A stretch of 40,459 nucleotides of DNA, taken from positions 1 to 40,459 of the IMG/VR virus record IMGVR_UViG_3300031576_000145, one strand, 5' to 3'. The DNA comes from a virus. The position numbers and the translations under genes were made by a program. The notes beneath the pieces are model-generated. The model saw nothing but the letters and a program-made list of their open reading frames with translations, was not told where the DNA came from and searched no databases. Position 1 is the stretch's first letter, and each line of letters opens with the position of its first letter. Positions 19,703 to 25,937 of this stretch are shown one piece after another.

Positions 19703-21208
19703 ATGAGGACTTGGATCGACAGACTTAAGGCCGCCAGGGGGGTTTCTACGCCCCTCCTGGCGGTGGAAACCGTGGACCCCGGGGCGACGGCGCGGGCCAT
19801 CGGGGAGGCCTCGGAGGCCCCGGTCGTGTGGTGGGACTGCGCCGCGGGACCCCGTCCGGTGAACGACGCGGGCAGGGAGGTCTGCTCGCAGACGTGGTCG
19901 GACCCGTATCAGGCCCTGAACCTGGTCGAGGTTCTGAAGGCGGCCGAGCGCATGCCAGTGCGGGCGATGCTGCTCATCGCGAACGCCCACCGGTTCCTCG
20001 ACGAGACCGCGGTTCTCCAGGCGGTGGGGAATCTCCGGGACCCGTTCCGGAACGGGCGGAGCCTGATCCTCCTGGTGGTCCCGGGCGCGCGCCTTCCCCA
20101 GGAGCTCGCGCAGGACGTCCTGGTCCTCGAGCGACCCCTGCCAGGGGCGGAGGAACTCCGGCCGATCGTGGACGAGATCGTGAATGCGGCGGCGGAGCAG
20201 ATCCAGGGCTTCAAGCCCCCCCCGGAGAAGGCTCGGGCGCGTGCCGCGGAGGCCCTGGTGGGCCTCGGGGAGTTCGCCGCGGAGAGCGCGCTCTCGCTCT
20301 CGATCAACGACGGAGGCCTTGCCCCGGAGAATCTCTGGGCGAGGAAGCGGGGGATGATCAACCAGACCCCAGGCCTCACGCTGGTCCCGGCCGGCGCGGA
20401 GACATTCTCCGGGATGGGTGGCCTCCAGGCGATCCGGGAGTTCGGGAGCCGACTTTTCCAGTCCGAGAACCCCCCGCGCCTGATCGTGTGGGTCGACGAG
20501 CTGGAGAAGGCCATCGCGGGCGCCGGCGGGGGAGGCCTCGGGGACTCGAGCGGGACGTCCCAGGATCAGCTTGGGGTGCTCCTCCGCTACCAGGAGGAGA
20601 ACGGCTGGTCCGGGATTCTCCTCGTCGGGCCCCCTGGGTCGGGGAAGAGCATGGTCGCGAAGGCCCTCGGGGCGACCCACGCGACGCCGACCCTGCTCCT
20701 GGACCTCGGGGCCATGAAGGGTTCCCTCGTCGGCCAGTCCGAGCAGAGGATCCGCGCGGCGATGCGGGTGATCCAGGCTCTGGCGGGTTCCGAGGCGCTC
20801 TTCGTTGCGACCTGCAACCGGCTCGAGGCGATCCCCCCGGAGCTCCGCCGCCGCTACCGGTACGGGATCTGGTTCACGGACCTCCCGGACGCCGACGAGC
20901 GTGAGGCGATCTGGAAGATCCACCTGGAGGCTGCTGGCATCGGGCCGGCCGAATTGAGGCCTGGGGACCCAATCTGGACCGGGGCCGAGATCCGGAACTG
21001 CTGTGAGCTGGCGAAGCGCCTGGACATCTCGCCACAGGAGGCCGCGGCGTACATCGTGCCCGTGTCGCAGTCGGATCCGGAGGGGATCGAGCGCCTGCGG
21101 AAGGCCGCGGACGGGCGGTTCCTATCCGCTTCCCGGACGGGGCCCTACCGGGCCCAGGCCGGCGCGCAGGGGGCTCGCGGGGCCCGGAGGTTCGGCGATG
21201 CCGTGTGA
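19703..21208 (+). CDS. AAA+ ATPase with Walker B ahead of Walker A (Ycf46-like, apparently permuted), 501 aa
   Basis: The N-terminal 170 residues resemble the front domain of Ycf46-type ATPases (LLAVETVDPG near residue 19). The AAA+ core is in an unusual order. The Walker B-like block IVWVDE (261-266), with the DSSGTSQDQLGVLL helix, comes first. Walker A GPPGSGKS (309-316) and VGQSEQRIR (343-351) follow. Sensor 1 VATCN (368-372) and PPELRRRY come after that. In normal Ycf46/FtsH-like proteins Walker B lies between GESE and sensor 1. All elements are present, so the enzyme is probably active. The C-terminus has WTGAEIRNCC and FLSASRTGPY. Start ATG 19703 with AGGGAGGG upstream. It is followed by DUF1257- and DUF2997-like genes. 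Likely a remodelling ATPase; target unknown. Confidence 0.87.
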   Translation: MRTWIDRLKAARGVSTPLLAVETVDPGATARAIGEASEAPVVWWDCAAGPRPVNDAGREVCSQTWSDPYQALNLVEVLKAAERMPVRAMLLIANAHRFLDETAVLQAVGNLRDPFRNGRSLILLVVPGARLPQELAQDVLVLERPLPGAEELRPIVDEIVNAAAEQIQGFKPPPEKARARAAEALVGLGEFAAESALSLSINDGGLAPENLWARKRGMINQTPGLTLVPAGAETFSGMGGLQAIREFGSRLFQSENPPRLIVWVDELEKAIAGAGGGGLGDSSGTSQDQLGVLLRYQEENGWSGILLVGPPGSGKSMVAKALGATHATPTLLLDLGAMKGSLVGQSEQRIRAAMRVIQALAGSEALFVATCNRLEAIPPELRRRYRYGIWFTDLPDADEREAIWKIHLEAAGIGPAELRPGDPIWTGAEIRNCCELAKRLDISPQEAAAYIVPVSQSDPEGIERLRKAADGRFLSASRTGPYRAQAGAQGARGARRFGDAV

Positions 21209-21527
21209 CAGCCGGATCTCGATTCCTCTGGAGCTCGATGGTGCCCGCCTCGAGGTCCTGGTGGAGGCGATGCGGCGCCTGGGGTTCCAGCGCAGCGGAG
21301 AGCAGATGACCTGGTACAAGGGCGGGACGCTCACCGTTGCCGCCATCGCCGGGCACCTGACGGTCGTGACTCGGAGCCTGCAGGAGGCCGAGGCGTTGAA
21401 GGCGCAGATCCGTCGGGAGACGTCGAAGGTCATCGTCGAGCAGGCCGCGCGGAAGCAGGGCTGGGCCCTGAAGTGGACTGCGGAGAACCGGGCGGAGGTC
21501 GCCCGGCAGACCTACGGGGGGAGGTAG
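21198..21527 (+). CDS. DUF1257/Ycf35-like protein (109 aa)
   Basis: Begins with a predicted beta strand and helix (SRISIPLELDGARLEVLVEAMRRLGF), then a strand-rich middle and a C-terminal helix leading to KQGWALKW and a basic end. This matches the general layout of the small DUF1257 (Ycf35) family. The neighbouring AAA+ (Ycf46-like) and DUF2997-like genes support the call, since such genes occur together elsewhere. Start ATG 21198 with CGGAGG 7 nt upstream, overlapping the ATPase gene by 11 nt. Probably a partner or substrate adaptor of the ATPase. Confidence 0.65.
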   Translation: MPCDSRISIPLELDGARLEVLVEAMRRLGFQRSGEQMTWYKGGTLTVAAIAGHLTVVTRSLQEAEALKAQIRRETSKVIVEQAARKQGWALKWTAENRAEVARQTYGGR

Positions 21528-21530
21528 CCG

Positions 21531-21746
21531 ATGGACAAGCTCGCGATCACGATCCTCGAGGATGGCACCATCAAGGTCGACGTCGACCGGGTGTCGATGC
21601 CGAATCACGCCTCGGCCGAGGAGTTCCTGCGTCTCATGGCCGAGCTCGCGAACGGAGGACGGCAGGAGCGGACGCGGAAGGGACAGGCGGAGCATCATCA
21701 CCACGCCCACGCGCCGGCGGAGGCCGGGGGGCATCACCACGACTGA
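21531..21746 (+). CDS. DUF2997-like small protein with His-rich tail (71 aa)
   Basis: Starts with ITILEDGTIKVDVDRVSMP, similar to the DUF2997 opening (strand, Asp-Gly turn, strand), then a helix and a tail containing four consecutive His and a terminal HHHD. The histidines could bind metal. Start ATG 21531, GGGAGG upstream, 3 nt after the DUF1257-like stop. Assignment rests on pattern and context. Confidence 0.62.
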   Translation: MDKLAITILEDGTIKVDVDRVSMPNHASAEEFLRLMAELANGGRQERTRKGQAEHHHHAHAPAEAGGHHHD

Positions 21747-21760
21747 GGGCCCCGGGGCCC
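21747..21760. other. 14-bp perfect palindrome GGGCCCCGGGGCCC
   Basis: A self-complementary sequence immediately after the DUF2997-like stop and 5 nt before the next ribosome site. It belongs to the set of GC-rich boundary hairpins of this unit. Confidence 0.65.
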
Positions 21761-21773
21761 GGAGGAGGAAGCC

Positions 21774-22682
21774 ATGACCACGAAGATCACGAAGGAGAAT
21801 CCGAAAAACCTGCTCGAGCGCACCATCGCCTACTCGCTCACCCTGCGCGGGATCGGAACGAGCCGCAAGGTCCCGACGGATGCCGTGCAGACCGACGCGC
21901 AGCCGGATCGGATCCGGATCTCGAAACGGATCCTCGAGGGGGACGAGATGAAGGGGATCCGGAAGCTCGACCTGGGCCTCCGGGTGTTCCTCCACACTCG
22001 CTCGGTCCCCTACCCGCTCAAGGCCGGGATCTACCTGATCCCGGTCGATCTGCTCGAGGAAGTGGACGCGGAGGTCGAGCGCGTGCGGCCGCTCCGGGAT
22101 GCGCTGGTTCGGAAGCTCGCGGACCGCATCGATGAGCTCAGGGAGCTGGATCGGGAGGCACTGGCATCGCTCTTCGACGAGGAGGACTACCCCTCGGCCG
22201 AGCGGATCTGCGCGGAGTACGGGATCGAGACCCGCTACATCACGCTGGATCTGCCGGGGAACCTGCGGGCGGTCTCGCGCGCGGTGTTCGACCGGGAGGC
22301 GAAACGGATGCGATCCGAGCTCGAGTCTGCGGGCGAGGCGGTGCGGCAGATCCAGAGGGCGCAGCTCAAGGGACTCGTGGACGGCCTGGTTGCGCGCCTC
22401 ACTCCGAAGGATGGCGGGAGGAAGCGCGTCCTCCGTTCCGGGGGACCACTCGATCAGATGGCCGAATTCCTGGGGCGCTGGGGGCAGCTCAACGTCACCG
22501 AGGACGGAGAGCTCGCGAAGATCGTCTCGCAGGCCAAGAGCATCCTGAAGGGCGTCGACGTCGAGGCGCTCCGGAAGGAGGAAACCCTGGTGATCGGGGT
22601 GAAGCAGGGGATGGAGAAGATCCAGGCCGCACTCGAGCCGCTGATCCAGGACGCGCCGCGGCGGCGGTTCTTCAGCAACTGA
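21774..22682 (+). CDS. Hypothetical helical protein of the AAA+ module (302 aa)
   Basis: Mostly helical: a central region with VRPLRDALVRKLADRIDELRELD and a second long helix (EAKRMRSELESAGEAVRQIQRAQL), so a coiled-coil partner protein is likely. No catalytic motif or membrane segment. It follows the AAA+/DUF1257/DUF2997 genes with its own AGGAGGA site and may complete that complex. A weak resemblance to DUF3150-type phage proteins was considered but is not secure. Start ATG 21774. Confidence 0.7.
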   Translation: MTTKITKENPKNLLERTIAYSLTLRGIGTSRKVPTDAVQTDAQPDRIRISKRILEGDEMKGIRKLDLGLRVFLHTRSVPYPLKAGIYLIPVDLLEEVDAEVERVRPLRDALVRKLADRIDELRELDREALASLFDEEDYPSAERICAEYGIETRYITLDLPGNLRAVSRAVFDREAKRMRSELESAGEAVRQIQRAQLKGLVDGLVARLTPKDGGRKRVLRSGGPLDQMAEFLGRWGQLNVTEDGELAKIVSQAKSILKGVDVEALRKEETLVIGVKQGMEKIQAALEPLIQDAPRRRFFSN

Positions 22683-22693
22683 AACGACTGGAT

Positions 22694-22717
22694 GGGGCGG
22701 GGCACCGGCCCCGCCCC
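22694..22717 (+). other. 10-bp perfect hairpin after the 302-aa gene
   Basis: GGGGCGGGGC (22694-22703) pairs with GCCCCGCCCC (22708-22717) around ACCG. No T-tract follows; the next ribosome site starts 4 nt after the stem. Confidence 0.65.
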
Positions 22718-22732
22718 TCCCTGGAGGATCTC

Positions 22733-22936
22733 ATGACGAAGGAAAGAATCTGGCGGCTCCGGGTGAAAGAGAGCCTCCACCAGGAGACCATGAGCGAGAT
22801 CCGCCGCCTGGGGCTCGATGACGGGCGCGCGCTCTCGGCGTACATCCGGGCGGCGGTGCAGGAACAGAACGCCCGCCGGAACCGGGCCCGGAGGCGCCGC
22901 CCGGCGCCGCTACGAGCCGGGACTCTCGTCGGCTAG
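22733..22936 (+). CDS. Ribbon-helix-helix candidate, last rightward gene (67 aa)
   Basis: Short strand (WRLRVKESL) followed by two helices (QETMSEIRRLGLDDGRALSAYIRAAVQEQN) and a very basic tail, fitting a CopG-like ribbon-helix-helix DNA-binding protein. A regulator of the divergent operator would be a sensible role, but nothing links them directly. Start ATG 22733 with TGGAGG 6 nt upstream. Its 3' end overlaps the convergent lipoprotein gene by 27 nt, with no bidirectional terminator between the two units. Confidence 0.65.
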   Translation: MTKERIWRLRVKESLHQETMSEIRRLGLDDGRALSAYIRAAVQEQNARRNRARRRRPAPLRAGTLVG

Positions 22937-23230
22937 GGCATCCACCTCGGCGTCGATCTGGGCCTCGAGATCGTTCAGCGCGGCCTTGATCTCCCTCCTG
23001 GTGGAGTCCACTGCGCCGAGGACCCGATAGATGGCCTGGAGATACTCCCAGGCCTTATCGAGCCTCGCGCAGATCTCCGTGCCGAGCTCCCCGGTCCCGC
23101 ATTTCGCGACCCGCGCCGCGTGGATGGCCTCGGCCTGGGCGACTCGGGCCTGGAGCTCTTCCCGGCTCGGGCAGCCGGTCGCGGTCAGGACCAGCAGAGC
23201 GGCGAGGCAGAAAACCAGGATCGTTCTCAC
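22910..23230 (-). CDS. Lipoprotein, outer-membrane spanin candidate (106 aa)
   Basis: Type II signal peptide: MRT, a hydrophobic stretch and the lipobox-like TATGC (Cys20). The mature part is helical (ELQARVAQAEAIHAARVAKC; REIKAALNDLEAQIDAEVDAL). Being the last gene of the late unit, near the amidase and small membrane proteins, it may act as an o-spanin-like protein in outer membrane disruption. The -3 residue Ala is permitted but not typical of lipoboxes. Start GTG 23230 with GGGAGG 6 nt upstream, overlapping the previous stop as GTGA. Confidence 0.75.
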   Translation of the reverse strand: MRTILVFCLAALLVLTATGCPSREELQARVAQAEAIHAARVAKCGTGELGTEICARLDKAWEYLQAIYRVLGAVDSTRREIKAALNDLEAQIDAEVDALADESPGS

Positions 23231-23649
23231 GTTCGACCTCCCTTCGCATGCCGCCCGGCAAAGAGCCGGACGGATCGGTAGACGAACCAGGCCCGGACGG
23301 CGTTCATGCCGTCCTCCCGGCAGATCCGGCGGAGGATCCTGTCTGCGGCCTCCCTTGCCTTCGCGGGCAGGACCCCCAGCCGGATCAACTGGTAGAGGGC
23401 GTCGTGGATTGCGGACGCCCTCAGAAAATTGGCGGTGTCGAGCGCCGGCCCGGAGGCACCGTCCCAGGCGTATCCAGCCCGGAGCCTCAGGACTCCGAAC
23501 TGGTTCAGGGCGAGCACGCCGCAGATCACCGCAGGCTCCACGGGCGTGAGGCCGACCGCAAGGCTGTAATGCTCCGTCACCTGGTACTTGTATTCCCGGC
23601 CGGACGCGCCCTTGATCGGAGGCCGGAGGATCTCGCAGGAGAAGGGCAT
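23227..23649 (-). CDS. DUF1353 phage protein (140 aa)
   Basis: Contains LRAGYAWDGASGPALDT, then RASAIHDALYQLIRLG, then GMNAVRAWFVYRSVRLF: the DUF1353 signature blocks, including a His-Asp pair. This family lies near phage lysis genes; its reaction is unknown, though the conserved His/Asp suggests a metal or catalytic site. Start ATG 23649 (or 23652) lies in the ATGATG at the end of the sigma-like gene and is coupled to it. Confidence 0.83.
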   Translation of the reverse strand: MPFSCEILRPPIKGASGREYKYQVTEHYSLAVGLTPVEPAVICGVLALNQFGVLRLRAGYAWDGASGPALDTANFLRASAIHDALYQLIRLGVLPAKAREAADRILRRICREDGMNAVRAWFVYRSVRLFAGRHAKGGRT

Positions 23650-24005
23650 CATGCCTCCCGCCGGAGGAGGATGCGCCGGAGGTCGCGCCTCGCCGCCAGG
23701 ATCCTCTGACGGACCCCCTCCCTCGTCACCCCGGTCCGGTCCGCGATCCCCTGGAGCGTCATCGGATCGCGCCCCCCGAGGCCGAACCGGAGCCGGAGAG
23801 CGACGGCCTCCCGGCGCGGGATCCTCCGGAGCGCGCACAGCAGGAGGGCCGTCCGCTCCCGTGCGAAGGCAACCTCATCCGGCATGGGGCCAGGATCCAC
23901 GAGGCGATCCTTGAACCGCTCCCCATCCCGGTCGCATCCGTCAATGGGCCAGGTCTCAAACGGCAGGCCGATGTCGGCATCTGGGCGGAGGCGGACGTGA
24001 GGCAT
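23649..24005 (-). CDS. Stand-alone sigma-70 region 4-like protein (118 aa)
   Basis: Residues about 55-112 have ALRRIPRREAVALRLRFGLGG, then MTLQGIADRTGVTREGVRQRI, the exact layout of sigma-70 region 4 that reads the -35 box and binds the RNA polymerase flap. Regions 2 and 3 are absent. It could redirect host polymerase to phage promoters or act as a late activator or anti-sigma-like factor. It is placed between lysis genes. Start ATG 24005 overlaps the previous stop (TGATG). Confidence 0.75.
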   Translation of the reverse strand: MPHVRLRPDADIGLPFETWPIDGCDRDGERFKDRLVDPGPMPDEVAFARERTALLLCALRRIPRREAVALRLRFGLGGRDPMTLQGIADRTGVTREGVRQRILAARRDLRRILLRREA

Positions 24006-24172
24006 CAGCGTTTCCGGGTCATGTAGTAGCGGAGGGCGTTTTCGATTTCGGAGCGTGTCGCACGGAAATCCTCGGCGATGTCCTCGATGCTCTCACCAGC
24101 CTTGAACAGAGCGGCAATCGCGACGGGACGGAGGGGCTTGCGGCTGGGCGGGGCAGGCTGAGGGGATGGCAT
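24005..24172 (-). CDS. Small HTH protein (55 aa)
   Basis: A Pro-rich start is followed by VAIAALFKAGESIEDIAEDFRATRSEIENALRYY, a compact helix-turn-helix like the DUF433-type domain of small antitoxins. No toxin partner is adjacent. Start ATG 24172 with AGTAGGA about 9 nt upstream. The coupling TGATG to the sigma region 4 gene suggests the pair may work together in transcription control. Confidence 0.65.
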   Translation of the reverse strand: MPSPQPAPPSRKPLRPVAIAALFKAGESIEDIAEDFRATRSEIENALRYYMTRKR

Positions 24173-24182
24173 CGGGCCGATC

Positions 24183-24380
24183 CTACTCGCAGGCGTGCAT
24201 GAGAACAAGCACCACCACGACTCCAATCAGAACGAGGTTTGACAGAAATAGTCGAGCAAACAGCCGCTTCCAGTCGCCCGCCCGCATGGGTTTCTCGCCC
24301 GGCACGAGCATTTCCCTGGGCAGGCAACGGAAGGCGTTCAGCTCGTCTGCGGACCAGCCGGAGAGCGGACAGTCCTTCAC
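24183..24380 (-). CDS. Small single-pass membrane protein (65 aa)
   Basis: A soluble N-terminal part with two Cys, basic residues KRLFARLF, and one C-terminal hydrophobic segment (LSNLVLIGVVVVLVLM). Size, single membrane span and place after the amidase fit a holin or accessory lysis protein. Start GTG 24380 overlaps the preceding stop as GTGA. Confidence 0.68.
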   Translation of the reverse strand: MKDCPLSGWSADELNAFRCLPREMLVPGEKPMRAGDWKRLFARLFLSNLVLIGVVVVLVLMHACE

Positions 24381-24667
24381 GGCTTTTCCCGCCCGGCGAG
24401 ACGATCCACGGCCCGGGCCATCTCCGCGACGTGCATCGAGCCCTCCTTCTGCGCGACCGCCACGTCCCGGAGGCATTCGGAGATCCTCTCGCTCGCTTTC
24501 TCCTGGGCGTCGTTGACTTCGCGGAGCGCTCCGGCTTGCTCCTTCGAGATGTCCCGAAGGGTCTGCCCATTCCACTTGGCGAGCAGGAGCAGCGCGAACA
24601 GGAGCGCCCCGGAGATGCCGAGGCCCGTGAATTCCTTGATCATGCCGAGATCCAATCCCTCCATCAT
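24377..24667 (-). CDS. Membrane-anchored coiled-coil protein, holin/i-spanin candidate (96 aa)
   Basis: N-terminal membrane segment (ISGALLFALLLLA) followed by a long charged coiled coil (RDISKEQAGALREVNDAQEKA to RAVDRLAGREKP). This N-in, single-span, coiled-coil layout fits an inner-membrane spanin or a BhlA-like holin. It directly follows the amidase. Start ATG 24667 or 24664, with GGGAGGGG just upstream. Confidence 0.72.
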   Translation of the reverse strand: MMEGLDLGMIKEFTGLGISGALLFALLLLAKWNGQTLRDISKEQAGALREVNDAQEKASERISECLRDVAVAQKEGSMHVAEMARAVDRLAGREKP

Positions 24668-25230
24668 CCCCTCCCGTGAATCTGCGCGAGCGCCCGGGCG
24701 ATGCCCTGCGCGGCGCGTTTCCGTCCTTCAGGCGAGCAGGTTTTCTCCCGATCCCCGATGTCGCTCAGGAAGCCGATCTCCAGGAGCATGGAATGGGCGT
24801 TGATGTGGCGGCAGAACCCGGACCGACCCCGGGCGCTCTGAGTATCGTTCCGGATGCCGCGATTGCGGGTTCCGCATGCGGCCAGGACCTCGTGGAGCAG
24901 GATTTCGGCGAGCGCGCGCGTGTCCGATGCCGCACCCTCGGCGACGATGATCTCGGTCCCCGAAGCCTCGCCATCGAAGGCGTTATAGTGGAGTTCGACG
25001 GCCAATGCGACCTCCGGGTCGTAGGCGTTCACGAACCGGATTACGCGCCGGAGGGATTCCGTCTGCGGGCCGGGAAACTCCGGCACCCGCAGGATGGGGA
25101 GCCTGGAAGGGGCCAGGATCTCCTGGACGAGATCCGCGACGCCAGAGGCAAGCCGCCACTCGGAGAGGTCGCCGAAGCGGAATCCAGGCTCGTCGGGATT
25201 GTGGCCGGCGGAGAGAGCGAGAAATTTCAT
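24664..25230 (-). CDS. N-acetylmuramoyl-L-alanine amidase, endolysin (188 aa)
   Basis: Amidase_3-type zinc hydrolase that cuts the bond between muramic acid and the peptide stem. Zinc and catalytic residues visible: His10 in SAGHNP, probable Glu24, His81 in VELHYNA, Glu151 in LLEIGF. Length is that of a catalytic domain without a binding module and no signal peptide, so release probably needs a holin. Start ATG 25230 overlaps the previous stop (TGATG). Confidence 0.9.
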   Translation of the reverse strand: MKFLALSAGHNPDEPGFRFGDLSEWRLASGVADLVQEILAPSRLPILRVPEFPGPQTESLRRVIRFVNAYDPEVALAVELHYNAFDGEASGTEIIVAEGAASDTRALAEILLHEVLAACGTRNRGIRNDTQSARGRSGFCRHINAHSMLLEIGFLSDIGDREKTCSPEGRKRAAQGIARALAQIHGRG

Positions 25231-25937
25231 CAGTTCACCACCATGACTCGGCGGGAAGTTGCCTGGAATGTGATCGTGTTTGCGAACTCGATCCATCCCC
25301 GGAAGGTGGTCCCGGTCTCGGTGTCGTCCACTGGAAGATCGCCGCCGGACGCGCTGTTGCCCCATCGGATGTCGCCGTTGTGTCCCTGGACGCCGCCGGC
25401 TCCTGTTGGCGTCCCTCCCTGCCCGATTTCCAGCACGATTCGATCTCCATCCTCCACGTTCGCGGAAGTCGTCGTCCCTCCGCTCCAGGTCCGATTCGTG
25501 AGCGCAGTGGCGGATTCCGTCGCGTCCCTCGTGATCGCGAGCAGCGTCTCCTTGATCGTCGCCCCATCGTTCGAGACGACGAAAAGCTTGACGGTGATCG
25601 AGATGTTGTTCGCTGCGTTGTTCTCGATGGTCTGAAACTGCCCGGTCACGCTCTGCGCGCCGATGGTCTGCACGGCCACTGGATCGCTGACGTATTGACG
25701 GAACAGCGCATCCCCATCGACCAGATGATCCGCCGCGTCCGGCGAGTAGTCCTCTGTGATCAGGGCGCTCGCGTCCGGCGTCGTGACGGCCCGGCGGGCA
25801 ATTCCTGCAGTATGTTCCCATTCCGCGCTGTCCGTTGGGTTCACGGCAGCCGCGGCATTGGCCGGGAAATAGAATCGAGTTGCGGCCTCTGCCGACAGGG
25901 TCCAGGAAAGAAGCAGGAGCAGGAGAAGCTGTCGCAT
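25230..25937 (-). CDS. Exported protein of the tail-fibre locus (235 aa)
   Basis: Clear Sec signal peptide: Arg, a run of seven Leu, then SWTLSAEA-A cleavage region. The mature part is beta-rich with Asn/Thr/Gly-rich loops (NAANNISITVKLFVV; GIRWGN-like and TFRGWIEF motifs) and no cysteines, like an extracellular or periplasmic beta-sandwich. It is coupled (TAATG) to the large exported protein upstream and to the endolysin downstream. It could act at the cell surface during lysis or be a tail tip accessory. Function unknown. Confidence 0.72.
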   Translation of the reverse strand: MRQLLLLLLLSWTLSAEAATRFYFPANAAAAVNPTDSAEWEHTAGIARRAVTTPDASALITEDYSPDAADHLVDGDALFRQYVSDPVAVQTIGAQSVTGQFQTIENNAANNISITVKLFVVSNDGATIKETLLAITRDATESATALTNRTWSGGTTTSANVEDGDRIVLEIGQGGTPTGAGGVQGHNGDIRWGNSASGGDLPVDDTETGTTFRGWIEFANTITFQATSRRVMVVN

